A stretch of 13,907 bases of DNA from Thermodesulfobacteriaceae bacterium (GCA_012961845.1 DTYO01000080.1:1-13907), one strand, 5' to 3'. Positions 1-6,859 are shown, counted from the first letter of the stretch. Numbers and translations are program-made. Notes: generated by a model from the sequence alone, not told the origin.

Positions 1-515
1 AGGCGAGTTTTTATTCTTTCTGCCCCAAAAAAATTTTTAGTAAATTCTTTTGCTTTTTGGTGGTCAAACTTTTTGCAGGAAAAGATATTTATGGGAGATA
101 GTGGGAGCTTGAGTCTTGGTGGATTTATAGCATATATGGCAATCATCACAAAAAACATTTTATTGTTTTTTATCCTTGTCAACTGGACGAAAACATATAT
201 TTTTTCTGATCTGTTTAGAGATACACCATCCATTCCGCCTGATTGAATCAATATTTGACCCCGCAATCAATTGCATTTATAGAGATGGACAGCATGGATG
301 AGGGAATACATCAGCTTCATCCGGTACATCAGGAGGCTTCTGATGAGACCGCATGTCCCCGTATCCAGGCTCTCACTGTAAACTGTACCTTAAAAAGGCT
401 TACAAATGACAGAGATATGATGTATTAATATCAAATATCTTGAATGCTGGTTGAATTCAAACCCTGATCCGGCTGGTTCAGCGTACCTGCCGGACCGGAA
501 AAGGCTTGAAATATT
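1..515. other. AT-rich non-coding region upstream of the mla operon
   Basis: No convincing gene is visible on either strand. The first 240 bases are clearly richer in A/T than the genes that follow and contain long A and T runs. A 61-codon TTG-initiated frame at 243-428 has no recognisable domain, and a promoter-like pair lies inside it, so I treat it as chance. The stretch holds the candidate mla promoters listed separately and a leader of about 225 bases before mlaE. The end of an upstream gene or its terminator could lie just outside the left edge. Confidence 0.6.
255..283 (+). promoter_or_regulatory. Candidate sigma-70 promoter for the mla operon
   Basis: A TTGACC box (255-260) and a TATAGA box (278-283) are separated by 17 bases, close to the housekeeping sigma consensus. 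Two short inverted repeats sit on it: ATTGA-A-TCAAT (242-252) just upstream of the -35, and GCAAT-CA-ATTGC (263-274) in the spacer. Either could be an operator. Transcription from here would leave a leader of about 225 bases before mlaE. A weaker alternative is TTGTCA (176-181) with TATTTT (198-203). Predicted by eye only. Confidence 0.35.
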
Positions 516-1310
516 GTGAATCCAATGAAATGGCTTGAAGAGCTTGGTGCCAATATAATCGAGCTTGTTGCTCAGATGGGCAGAATGACGGTTTTCCTCC
601 TGCGCTGCATCTGCAACCTGCTCATACCACCATACAATTTAAGTCATATTATGCAGCAGATTCATTTCATAGGAGCGGCATCAGTGTTCGTGATTATATT
701 CACTGGTGCTTTTACCGGGATGGTACTGGGATTGCAGGGGTATTACAGCCTGAGCCAGTTCGGTTCCGAAGCCGCTCTGGGTTCGGCAGTCGGTCTCAGC
801 CTGATCCGGGAACTGGGCCCTGTTCTCACAGCCCTCATGGTCACCGGTCGGGCCGGTTCGGCAATATGTGCGGAAATAGGCATCATGAGGAATTCAGAGC
901 AGATCGACGCCCTGGAGTGCATGGCCATAGATCCCTTCAGGTATCTCATGGTGCCCAAGTTCTTGGCAGGTATAATCTGCCTGCCGCTGCTGACGTCCAT
1001 CTTTGATGTAGTCGGCATTCTCGGAGGCTTCGTGGTTGGAGTCAATCTCCTGGGTGTAAATGAAGGTTCCTATTTTCACGGGATGTACAAGAGCGTCGTA
1101 TGGAAAGACATATACATGGGACTGGTAAAATCACTTTGCTTCGGAATCCTCATAATCTGGATATGCGCTTCAAAGGGATTCTTTCTCCATCTCGAAAAGT
1201 CAGGCGGCTTTGGCGCTGAAGGGGTGAGCAGGGCCACCACAAGTGCAGTGGTGCTTTCTTCCGTGTCGATCCTGGTATGGGATTATCTTATCACGTCCAT
1301 GATGCTGTGA
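516..1310 (+). CDS. mlaE: MlaE-type ABC transporter permease (phospholipid transport)
   Basis: Inner-membrane permease of the Mla/MCE ABC transporter, which moves phospholipid between the inner membrane and the periplasmic carrier. The 264-residue protein has the usual family length. It shows several hydrophobic membrane segments and the family core: RELGPVLTALM near residues 98-108, the glycine-rich GRAGSAICAEIG (111-122) and EQIDAL (128-133), which belongs to the cytoplasmic coupling region that contacts the ATPase. The start is GTG at 516, with a purine-rich AAAAGG about 12 bases upstream; an in-frame ATG at 525 is the alternative and changes only three residues. It is the first gene of the cluster, and mlaF begins 4 bases after its stop. 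No mlaB-like STAS gene is seen nearby. Family assignment is firm; the direction of lipid transport cannot be read from sequence. Confidence 0.93.
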   Translation: MNPMKWLEELGANIIELVAQMGRMTVFLLRCICNLLIPPYNLSHIMQQIHFIGAASVFVIIFTGAFTGMVLGLQGYYSLSQFGSEAALGSAVGLSLIRELGPVLTALMVTGRAGSAICAEIGIMRNSEQIDALECMAIDPFRYLMVPKFLAGIICLPLLTSIFDVVGILGGFVVGVNLLGVNEGSYFHGMYKSVVWKDIYMGLVKSLCFGILIIWICASKGFFLHLEKSGGFGAEGVSRATTSAVVLSSVSILVWDYLITSMML

Positions 1311-1314
1311 GCCC

Positions 1315-2100
1315 ATGACCCTTCAGGAACCAGAAAAAATGATAATCCGCCTGGAAGGTGTGGAAAAGTCATTCGGCACCCAGAAGGTTCTGAATGGAAT
1401 AGATCTTTCCATTCCAGAAGGCAGAACTACTGTTATCGTAGGTGCCAGCGGCCAGGGCAAATCAGTGTTAATAAAGCACATGCTGGGTCTCCTCAGGGCC
1501 GACTGCGGCAGGGTGCTGGTCAACGGACTCGACATAGCCGCAATGAACAAAAAGCAGCTCAAGGAGACCAGGACCAAGTTTGGAGTCCTTTTTCAGGGGG
1601 CGGCTCTCTTTGATTCAATCACGGTTTTCGATAATGTAGCGCTGCCTCTGAGAGAACGGACCCATATGACGAAGATACAGATAAGAAAAAAAGTCCTGGA
1701 AAAACTGTCACTTCTGGATCTTGATGGTGTTGACCAAAAATATCCGGCCCAGTTGAGCGGGGGCATGAAGAAACGGGTGGGGCTGGCAAGGGCCTTGGTA
1801 CTGGAGCCCAGGATAGTCTTCCTGGATGAACCGACTACAGGTCTTGATGTGAAAAGAAGCCAGGAAATATACAGACTGTTCCACAGGACTCAGGCCCAGT
1901 TCGGATATACAGCTGTCATAGTCAGCCATGACGCTCCTAAAATCTTCAAGCTGGCGGATTATATTGCACTGATTGCGGACAAAAAAATCCAGGGCTGTCT
2001 TTCACCCGAGGATTTTCAGCTATCCGATAACCCTTATATAAAGGCCTTCGTGGAAGAGACCATGGGGTCCATATATATTTCCGGAACCGACAGATCATGA
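1315..2100 (+). CDS. mlaF: MlaF-type ABC transporter ATP-binding protein
   Basis: Cytoplasmic ATPase that powers the Mla phospholipid transporter together with MlaE and MlaD. All nucleotide-binding motifs are intact in 261 residues: Walker A GASGQGKS (43-50), Q-loop glutamine near 94, signature LSGGM (147-151), Walker B IVFLDE (167-172) and the H-loop histidine at 205. The family-typical VKRSQEIYRLF segment follows the D-loop. The chosen start is ATG at 1315, 4 bases after the mlaE stop. An internal ATG at codon 9 would also leave a complete domain, so the first eight residues are uncertain. Its stop overlaps the start of mlaD (ATGA), which suggests translational coupling. The family is certain; the mla role comes from the neighbours and from MlaF-like sequence around the signature. 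Confidence 0.93.
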   Translation: MTLQEPEKMIIRLEGVEKSFGTQKVLNGIDLSIPEGRTTVIVGASGQGKSVLIKHMLGLLRADCGRVLVNGLDIAAMNKKQLKETRTKFGVLFQGAALFDSITVFDNVALPLRERTHMTKIQIRKKVLEKLSLLDLDGVDQKYPAQLSGGMKKRVGLARALVLEPRIVFLDEPTTGLDVKRSQEIYRLFHRTQAQFGYTAVIVSHDAPKIFKLADYIALIADKKIQGCLSPEDFQLSDNPYIKAFVEETMGSIYISGTDRS

Positions 2101-2549
2101 AAAAATTCAATGTTGAGATAGCCGTGGGTCTTTTTTTTGCGGCTGGGTTTGCCTGCCTGGCCTATATGGCGATAAAACTGGGCAATGTAGATTTTCTGGC
2201 AACTGATACCTACAGGGTGAAATCCGCTTTCACATCCGTATCAGGCCTCAAGAAAGACGCGGATGTACTGATTGCCGGAGTCAAAATAGGTAAGGTGGAA
2301 AAGATTTCACTGGATCAGGAAACTTATGAAGCTGTTGTGATTATGGCCATAAACAACGATATCAGGCTCTCTGAAGACGTCATCGCCAGTATCAGAACAT
2401 CTGGGATCATAGGTGACAAATATGTCAGCCTGCAGCCGGGTGGATCTGATCGTTACCTTGAAAACGGAGACGAAATAATCGAAACTCAGGCTCCGATAGA
2501 CCTGGAAGAACTGGTCAGTAAATACATTTTCGAAAAGGAAGAAAAGTAA
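2097..2549 (+). CDS. mlaD: MlaD-type MCE domain protein
   Basis: Substrate-binding subunit of the Mla transporter. It is anchored in the inner membrane by one helix and forms a periplasmic MCE ring through which lipid passes. The 150-residue protein has a short cytoplasmic start, one membrane segment (about residues 7-27) and one MCE domain from roughly residue 38 to 115, with family features such as VSGLKKDADVLIAGVKIGKV and later IIGDKYVSLQPGG. Length is at the short end of the MlaD range and only one MCE domain is present, so it is MlaD-like and not PqiB- or YebT-like. It overlaps mlaF by 4 bases (ATGA), and mlaC starts directly after its stop. The C-terminal helix after the MCE domain is short. 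Confidence 0.93.
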   Translation: MKKFNVEIAVGLFFAAGFACLAYMAIKLGNVDFLATDTYRVKSAFTSVSGLKKDADVLIAGVKIGKVEKISLDQETYEAVVIMAINNDIRLSEDVIASIRTSGIIGDKYVSLQPGGSDRYLENGDEIIETQAPIDLEELVSKYIFEKEEK

Positions 2550-3188
2550 ATGAAAAGATTATCAATAATACATCTTTTCTCCGCATTTTTGTTCCTGACA
2601 GCCTTTTTCCTCTCTCTGCCGGAGACGCAGGCACGTGCCGCCGGAAGCCCCAGGGAACTAATCCAGGAAACAGTGGATGCTGTAATGGATGTCCTCAAAG
2701 ACAGGGAAATCTGTCATGATGACCGGCGTGCCAGGATCAGCACACTCATCGTCAGGCGCTTCGATTTTGGCGAAATGTCCAGAAGGGTGCTGGGAGTAAA
2801 CTGGAAAAAGGCTACTCCGGAACAGAAGACGGAATTCACTAAGATTTTCGCCAGGCTTATCGAAGCCTCCTACATAGGAAAGATAGACAATTACACCGAT
2901 GAAAAGGTCATCTTTGAAAAAGAACTGATCAAGCGCAATTATGCCAGAGTATTCACAACCATCCGGACCGGCACCAAGGATATCCCGGTCACATACAGCC
3001 TTATATTCAAGAAGGGAACCTGGTGGGTCTATGATGTAAAGGTGGAAAACGTAAGCCTCGTCAGCACTTACAGGAGCAACTACAACCAGATCATCAGGAA
3101 CAACGGGTTTGACCACCTCCTTCAGGATATGAAGGCAAAGCTGGCCGAACTGGAAGCCGGAAACGGACAGAGGCAGGGAAAGGGATGA
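2550..3188 (+). CDS. mlaC: MlaC-type periplasmic phospholipid-binding protein
   Basis: Soluble periplasmic carrier (toluene tolerance Ttg2/MlaC family) that shuttles phospholipid between the MlaA site in the outer membrane and MlaFED in the inner membrane. The 212-residue precursor begins with a classical signal peptide: basic MKR, a hydrophobic core to about residue 24, and a likely cleavage near ARA-AG (residues 28-32). The mature part carries the family pattern RFDFGEMSRRVLG (70-82) followed by NWKKATPEQ (84-92), then the beta-rich lipid-binding half with YIGKIDNYTDEKV. The start codon directly follows the mlaD stop, with AAGGAAG as ribosome-binding site in the end of mlaD. The stop overlaps the next gene by 4 bases, which ties that gene into the operon. 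Confidence 0.92.
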   Translation: MKRLSIIHLFSAFLFLTAFFLSLPETQARAAGSPRELIQETVDAVMDVLKDREICHDDRRARISTLIVRRFDFGEMSRRVLGVNWKKATPEQKTEFTKIFARLIEASYIGKIDNYTDEKVIFEKELIKRNYARVFTTIRTGTKDIPVTYSLIFKKGTWWVYDVKVENVSLVSTYRSNYNQIIRNNGFDHLLQDMKAKLAELEAGNGQRQGKG

Positions 3189-3667
3189 CAGCCTTGGATG
3201 CGCCATCCACAGAATGCCGTGACATAAGAAACAAAACAGGCTTTTTTGTAGACTGCAACGCCTCCGAATCAGAGAAAATCTGTTCCTATTTTCAGACCGC
3301 GGAATTAAAGGCAGGCGATGTGCTGTTCCGTGAAGGTGAAACCGGTGACTCGATGGCTTTTATTATTTCAGGCAAACTTGCCGTTAAGAAAGAGACTGAG
3401 TTCCCGGGTAAATACTTTATCCTGTCCATACTGGGCCCAGGTTCTTTTGTAGGTGAATATGTGGCTACCGCAGAGACAAAAAATCCCATACACAACGCTA
3501 CAGTAGCGGCAGCAGAAGACACAGTTATAGCGATCCTGTCCAGAAATGATTTCAATGATCTTCTGGAAAAGCACCCCGGAGCAGGAATAAAGCTTTTGAA
3601 AACCATGCTCCACGCCGTTGCAGAACGGCTGAACAGCGCCAACCGGCGGCTGGCAATGGTGTTCTGA
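3185..3667 (+). CDS. Stand-alone cyclic nucleotide-binding-like domain protein in the mla operon
   Basis: A 160-residue protein consisting almost entirely of one cNMP-binding (CAP/PKA regulatory type) beta-roll. Seen: AGDVLFREGETGDSMAFIISGKLAV (about 43-67), typical of the fold, then GSFVGEY (86-92) and IHNATVAA (102-109), where the phosphate-binding cassette should lie. That cassette has its Gly-Glu pair (90-91), but the usual arginine before the ATV triplet is replaced by His103, so binding of cAMP or cGMP is doubtful. There is no DNA-binding helix-turn-helix, signal peptide or membrane segment, so the protein is probably cytoplasmic. It overlaps mlaC by 4 bases (ATGA), with AGGGAAAGGG as ribosome-binding site, and precedes mlaA by 66 bases. 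Function unknown. By position it could modulate the MlaF/MlaE complex, but that is inference. Confidence 0.85.
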   Translation: MTALDAPSTECRDIRNKTGFFVDCNASESEKICSYFQTAELKAGDVLFREGETGDSMAFIISGKLAVKKETEFPGKYFILSILGPGSFVGEYVATAETKNPIHNATVAAAEDTVIAILSRNDFNDLLEKHPGAGIKLLKTMLHAVAERLNSANRRLAMVF

Positions 3668-3671
3668 CAAC

Positions 3672-3717
3672 TTCAACCGGCAACTGGTGAAAACAAAGAG
3701 CTTCAGTGCAGTGAAGC
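3672..3717 (+). other. Two small hairpins between the cnb gene and mlaA
   Basis: The 66-base gap before mlaA contains two inverted repeats. TTC-(A)-ACCGG, loop CAA, CTGGT-GAA (3672-3691) has one bulged A and one G-U pair. GCTTCA, loop GTGCAG, TGAAGC (3700-3717) is a perfect 6-bp stem. Neither is followed by a T-tract, so they are not classical terminators. They could act as RNA processing or stability elements that set mlaA expression apart from the rest of the operon. Confidence 0.3.
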
Positions 3718-3733
3718 AGTCGGAAACAACAAT

Positions 3734-4549
3734 ATGAAATTATTTTTTTTAATGTTCACTTCATTTTGCTTTTTCGCGCAGTCCCAGGCGGCGCTGGCAG
3801 ACAATGTCATAACAGTCGGAACATTTGCAGTCCCCCAGCATGATCGGGCACAGCCGGAAGATGCCAATATTCCTGACATGGACTTTGCAGAGAAGGACGA
3901 TGATCTGGAAGAAGATCCTTTTGCAGAAGAGGAAATATCGCCTATCCATGATCCGATAGAACCTTTCAATCGTTTTGTGTTTCAGATCAATGACAGACTA
4001 TACTACTACGCGCTGAAACCTGCTTCTATAGTGCTCTCCTTTTTGTTGCCAAGGAAGCTCAGAGAGGCCGTCAGCAGGGCCTTTCATAACAGCCAGACCC
4101 CTATCCGCCTTACCAACTGCCTGATTCAGGGCCGGTTTCGGGACGCCGGTATAGAACTGACCCGCTTGACCATCAACACAACATTCGGTCTGGGAGGCCT
4201 TTTCGACCCGGCTAGGGAATGGTGGGACATAAGGGCCAGGAAAGCCGATTTCGGACAGACCATGGGGCTGTATGGTATAGGCCACGGATTCTATCTGGTC
4301 ATTCCATTGATAGGACCATCCAGTCTGAGAGACAGTATCGGAATACTGGGGGATTACATGCTCCTTCCTCAAAATTATTTTATCACAACCTATGACAGGA
4401 TATGTATTTACATGGGTGAGGCCGTCAATTACGTATCCCTGCACCCCGAAGAATACGACGAGCTCAAAAAAGAGGCGATAGATCCGTATATATTCTTCCG
4501 TGATGTCTATAATCAATACAGGGCCAGGTCAGTGGGCGGACAACAATGA
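3734..4549 (+). CDS. mlaA: MlaA/VacJ family outer-membrane phospholipid transport protein
   Basis: MlaA forms a doughnut-like channel in the inner leaflet of the outer membrane and passes phospholipid to MlaC. This 271-residue protein has a hydrophobic signal peptide (about residues 1-22, likely cut after an AQSQA or ALA site). A strongly acidic linker (about 48-68) follows, then the family block beginning DPIEPFNR (73-80) and running through VFQINDRLYYYALKP to the C-terminus. Later family landmarks such as FGLGGLFDPA and TMGLYGIGHG are present. Escherichia coli MlaA is a lipoprotein; here the only early cysteine (Cys12, in TSFC) is not in a lipobox, so this one appears not to be lipidated. 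The start is ATG at 3734 with a weak ribosome-binding site. It is the last gene of the operon, and a hairpin lies 25 bases after its stop. Confidence 0.92.
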   Translation: MKLFFLMFTSFCFFAQSQAALADNVITVGTFAVPQHDRAQPEDANIPDMDFAEKDDDLEEDPFAEEEISPIHDPIEPFNRFVFQINDRLYYYALKPASIVLSFLLPRKLREAVSRAFHNSQTPIRLTNCLIQGRFRDAGIELTRLTINTTFGLGGLFDPAREWWDIRARKADFGQTMGLYGIGHGFYLVIPLIGPSSLRDSIGILGDYMLLPQNYFITTYDRICIYMGEAVNYVSLHPEEYDELKKEAIDPYIFFRDVYNQYRARSVGGQQ

Positions 4550-4574
4550 CAAATCCTGCGGCCCCCCTTCACCT

Positions 4575-4593
4575 GCGGCAGCGCATCTGCCGC
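4575..4593 (+). terminator. Candidate terminator hairpin after mlaA
   Basis: GCGGCAG (4575-4581), loop CGCAT, CTGCCGC (4587-4593) is a perfect 7-bp GC-rich stem beginning 25 bases after the mlaA stop. The following T-tract is short (TTTG), so termination may be weak or factor-assisted. Confidence 0.4.
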
Positions 4594-4708
4594 TTTGTCA
4601 GGCAAACGGAACACAGGACACAAGCCTTGTATCTTCAGCATCCTGCCAGCACATGCGGATCAGCAGTCTGGTCCAGAAATCATGAAAAACAACCCGTTGA
4701 TGAAATGC

Positions 4709-4727
4709 ATCCGGCAGCCTGCCGGAT
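4709..4727 (-). terminator. Candidate terminator hairpin after the FmdB-family gene
   Basis: ATCCGGCA (4709-4716), loop GCC, TGCCGGAT (4720-4727) is a perfect 8-bp stem lying 12 bases past the stop of the minus-strand zinc-ribbon gene. A TTTTT run on the minus strand lies about 20 bases further on, not directly adjacent. The hairpin is symmetrical and could also stop read-through from mlaA on the plus strand, which would make 4550-4739 a two-sided terminator region between convergent genes. Confidence 0.4.
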
Positions 4728-4739
4728 TTCCTGTTACGC

Positions 4740-4949
4740 TCACCCGAATCTGCCTGAACTGCAACTCGACCCGGCTGCGGCCCTGCCGTCGGCCTGACTG
4801 CCGGAGCTGCAGCTGAAGCTGGACATGATTTTCTCCACTTCAGCAGAACCGCACCCAGGGCACCTCATGGCCCCTTCCTGTTTGGAAGAAAATACAAATT
4901 TTTCAAAATTCCTGTTGCATTTCCTGCAATTAAATTCGTAAATTGGCAT
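4740..4949 (-). CDS. FmdB-family zinc-ribbon protein
   Basis: A 69-residue protein of the FmdB/regulatory zinc-ribbon family, named after a putative regulator of formamidase genes; the biochemical role of most members is unknown. It starts MPIYEF, as nearly all members do, and has two CxxC pairs, Cys8/Cys11 and Cys30/Cys33, that should bind one zinc. The family-typical EKIMSSF follows, then a low-complexity Ser/Gly/Cys-rich tail with two further CSS triplets. The ribosome-binding site is GGAGG on the minus strand (4962-4966), 12 bases before ATG. It is a single gene, convergent with mlaA and divergent from hpt. The family call is firm and the function is open. Confidence 0.85.
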   Translation of the reverse strand: MPIYEFNCRKCNRNFEKFVFSSKQEGAMRCPGCGSAEVEKIMSSFSCSSGSQADGRAAAGSSCSSGRFG

Positions 4950-5110
4950 ATATTAAGGCTTCCTCCGCTGTTGAATACTCATCGTCGGCTCTCTGCTGCA
5001 GGCCGGTTGCCTCAGGCTGAAAAGCCGCTTCTGTGATGCGCGAAATACATATTTCAGGATAGTCAGACGCATTTGTCCAGATCCATCTTTGTAGTATATG
5101 GTGCAAGGAT

Positions 5111-5138
5111 AAATTAATCTGGATTGTTACAGTGTCAA
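5111..5138 (-). promoter_or_regulatory. Candidate sigma-70 promoter for the FmdB-family gene
   Basis: Read on the minus strand, a perfect TTGACA (5138-5133) is followed after 16 bases by TAATTT (5116-5111). The -35 lies in the 11-mer CTGTCTTGACA (5143-5133), which recurs exactly on the plus strand at 7593-7603 in the candidate promoter upstream of yceD. Transcription would leave a leader of about 150 bases. Confidence 0.35.
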
Positions 5139-5212
5139 GACAGAAAGAAAATCATCAACACAGGCCGGACTGTTATGATGGAGAAAATCCGACCACTTTT
5201 GGACCCATCTCT

Positions 5213-5241
5213 TTGCCCGTGTTTTCACAGGGATATATGAA
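5213..5241 (+). promoter_or_regulatory. Candidate promoter for hpt
   Basis: TTGCCC (5213-5218) and TATGAA (5236-5241) are 17 bases apart, each matching four of six consensus positions. This would start transcription about 100 bases before the hpt ATG. Weak, by-eye prediction. Confidence 0.25.
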
Positions 5242-5350
5242 ATCATGATTGATTTTTTCTTTCCGGATATTAACCTGTGCCTGTTCAGCAGTGAACCTTT
5301 TATGCTGGACCGGGAAAAATTTAAATCTGCAGGGAGGGCAACTAAATCTT

Positions 5351-5914
5351 ATGAACAAAACAGATCAGTTAAAGGAACTGCTGTCGCCTGAAACGATTGA
5401 GGCCCGTACACGCGAACTGGGTCAGCAGATATCCAGGGATTATGAAAACCGTCCGCTTGTCCTGATAGGAATTCTCAAGGGTGCCTTCATATTTATGGCC
5501 GACCTTGCCAGGTATATCGTAAGCCCCCTTCAGATAGATTTTGTACGCCTCATAAGTTATGGTTCCCGTATGGAGTCTTCAGGCCAGGTCAGCATCACCA
5601 AGGATATTGAGCTCGACATCATGGGTAAACACATAATAGTAGTGGAAGACATTGTGGACACAGGATATACACTGAAGTATCTGAAGGAAGTGCTGACACT
5701 TCACGAGCCTGCATCAGTGCGCATATGCTGCCTCATAGACAAAAAGGAAAGAAGGGCGGTGCCGGTAGATGTGGATTATGTGGGTTTTGATATTGCCCGC
5801 GGTTTTCTGGTAGGCTATGGTCTGGACTTTGATGAACGCTACCGCAATCTGCCCGGCATTTACCACCTGACCCCGGGATACGAGCCACAGGGTTTTGCCC
5901 CGTCGGACCGTTGA
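5351..5914 (+). CDS. hpt: Hypoxanthine phosphoribosyltransferase
   Basis: Purine salvage enzyme that joins hypoxanthine (and usually guanine) to PRPP, giving IMP or GMP in the cytoplasm. The 187-residue protein has the PRPP-binding loop VVEDIVDTGYTL (97-108), the upstream ILKGAFIFMADL segment (41-52), the flexible-loop SYGS (69-72) and the C-terminal FLVGYGLDFDERYRNLPGI block (152-170) typical of bacterial HPRT. The start is ATG at 5351, because family homology begins there and GGGAGG (5332-5337) lies upstream. An open frame extends 34 codons further 5' but shows no conserved residues. purQ follows after 117 bases on the same strand. The call is firm; base specificity (hypoxanthine, guanine or both) is not readable by eye. 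Confidence 0.93.
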   Translation: MNKTDQLKELLSPETIEARTRELGQQISRDYENRPLVLIGILKGAFIFMADLARYIVSPLQIDFVRLISYGSRMESSGQVSITKDIELDIMGKHIIVVEDIVDTGYTLKYLKEVLTLHEPASVRICCLIDKKERRAVPVDVDYVGFDIARGFLVGYGLDFDERYRNLPGIYHLTPGYEPQGFAPSDR

Positions 5915-5965
5915 TACCGACTTGTTGCGCACCGACACCACCTGCCCGGCATGACCTTCTGATTC

Positions 5966-6002
5966 GTATCTGCCCGCAGGTAAGTTTCCTGCGATCAGAT
6001 AC
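5966..6002 (+). promoter_or_regulatory. Imperfect hairpin in the purQ leader
   Basis: GTATCTG (5966-5972) pairs with CAGATAC (5996-6002), and inside it GCAGG (5976-5980) pairs with CCTGC (5988-5992). A symmetrical 3x3 internal loop separates the two stems, and a TAAGTTT apical loop closes the structure. It ends 29 bases before the purQ ATG and has no T-tract, so it looks more like a leader or processing element than a terminator. It does not match a purine riboswitch that I know. Confidence 0.35.
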
Positions 6003-6031
6003 CGCCGACATTTTAGTGAACCGGAGTACAT

Positions 6032-6859
6032 ATGACACCTCAAGTACGAGTAATAGTCACTACTGGATATGGGACAAACTGCGAAATTGAAACGGCTCAT
6101 GCCTGCAGACTGGCAGGGGCCGACCACGTAGATATAGTTCATCTTTCCGACCTGCTGGACGGGACAGTCAGGCTTGGAGATTATCATTTCCTCAACCTGC
6201 CCGGGGGGTTCCTGGACGGAGACAATCTGGGAGCGGCTCAGGCAGGTGCGCACAGGCTCCGGAATGCACGGATCGCAGACAGCAAGGAAAGATTGATGGA
6301 TCAACTGCTTGGATTCGTCGAAAACGGAGGCCTCGTCCTGGGGGTGTGCAACGGCTTTCAGCTCATGGTCAAGACGGGACTGCTCCCCGGCTTCGGGGGC
6401 AATTACGAAAATCGTATGGTGAGCCTCACTTATAATGATTCAGGAAAGTTTGAAGACCGCTGGGTTACATGCACGGCTTCACCTGATTCACCCTGTATTT
6501 TTACGAGAGGAATTGGAAAAATTGAACTGCCTGTAAGACATGGAGAAGGGAAATTTGTGACTCTTGACTCCTCGGTTCTGGACCGGCTGACAGACGAAAA
6601 ACTGATCGCCCTGCAGTATGTGTCTCCGGAAACCGTCAGCCCGACCCAGGACTACCCGTACAATCCCAACGGTTCGGACCTGGCAGTTGCAGGAATCTGT
6701 GATCCGAGCGGGCGCCTGATGGGACTGATGCCGCATCCGGAGGCATTTCATCACAGGACCAACCATCCCCAGTGGACCAGAAGAAAACTGCCCGAGGAAG
6801 GGGCCGGACTTGTTTTTTTCCGGAATGCGGTGGACTACATCAGGCAGAACCTGTCCTAA
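6032..6859 (+). CDS. purQ: Phosphoribosylformylglycinamidine synthase, glutamine amidotransferase subunit (PurQ-like)
   Basis: Class-I glutamine amidotransferase that releases ammonia from glutamine for PurL, which converts FGAR to FGAM in de novo purine synthesis. The 275-residue protein has PGGFLDGDNLGA (57-68), the nucleophile elbow GVCNGFQLM with Cys106, and the catalytic pair in MPHPE (His235, Glu237). It is longer than the usual 220-230-residue PurQ of the PurS/PurQ/PurL type. Its end (HPEAFHHRTNHPQW and onwards) resembles the glutaminase domain at the C-terminus of large PurL, so it looks like a separated domain of that lineage. The matching purL is not in the window. ATG at 6032 has GGAG a few bases upstream. 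The tatC-like gene follows after 29 bases. Confidence 0.88.
   Translation: MTPQVRVIVTTGYGTNCEIETAHACRLAGADHVDIVHLSDLLDGTVRLGDYHFLNLPGGFLDGDNLGAAQAGAHRLRNARIADSKERLMDQLLGFVENGGLVLGVCNGFQLMVKTGLLPGFGGNYENRMVSLTYNDSGKFEDRWVTCTASPDSPCIFTRGIGKIELPVRHGEGKFVTLDSSVLDRLTDEKLIALQYVSPETVSPTQDYPYNPNGSDLAVAGICDPSGRLMGLMPHPEAFHHRTNHPQWTRRKLPEEGAGLVFFRNAVDYIRQNLS

Larger units (their letters stand above)
4950..5350. other. Divergent intergenic region between the FmdB-family gene and hpt
   Basis: No gene is supported on either strand over about 400 bases. A frame reading into hpt from 5249 lacks a family match before residue 35 and is treated as an over-extension. The stretch holds the ribosome-binding site and a candidate promoter for the minus-strand gene, a weaker candidate promoter for hpt, and a small GGCT-GAAA-AGCC hairpin with a GNRA-type loop near 5014-5025. 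I see no tRNA or known riboswitch. Confidence 0.5.

Noticed and set aside
243..428. 61-codon frame starting with TTG before mlaE
   Set aside because: No recognisable domain, no good ribosome-binding site, and it overlaps the best promoter candidate.
4546..4797. 83-codon frame overlapping the mlaA stop (ATGA)
   Set aside because: The overlap looks like coupling, but the protein has no family features, spans two terminator-like hairpins and runs antisense into the convincing FmdB-family gene.
5249..5350. N-terminal extension of hpt by 34 codons
   Set aside because: Homology starts at the ATG at 5351, which has its own GGGAGG upstream; the extension is hydrophobic and Cys-rich with no family match.
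4950..5350. Possible tRNA or riboswitch in the large intergenic region
   Set aside because: No T-loop GTTCGA-type sequence or cloverleaf, and no conserved riboswitch core that I recognise; only short hairpins.
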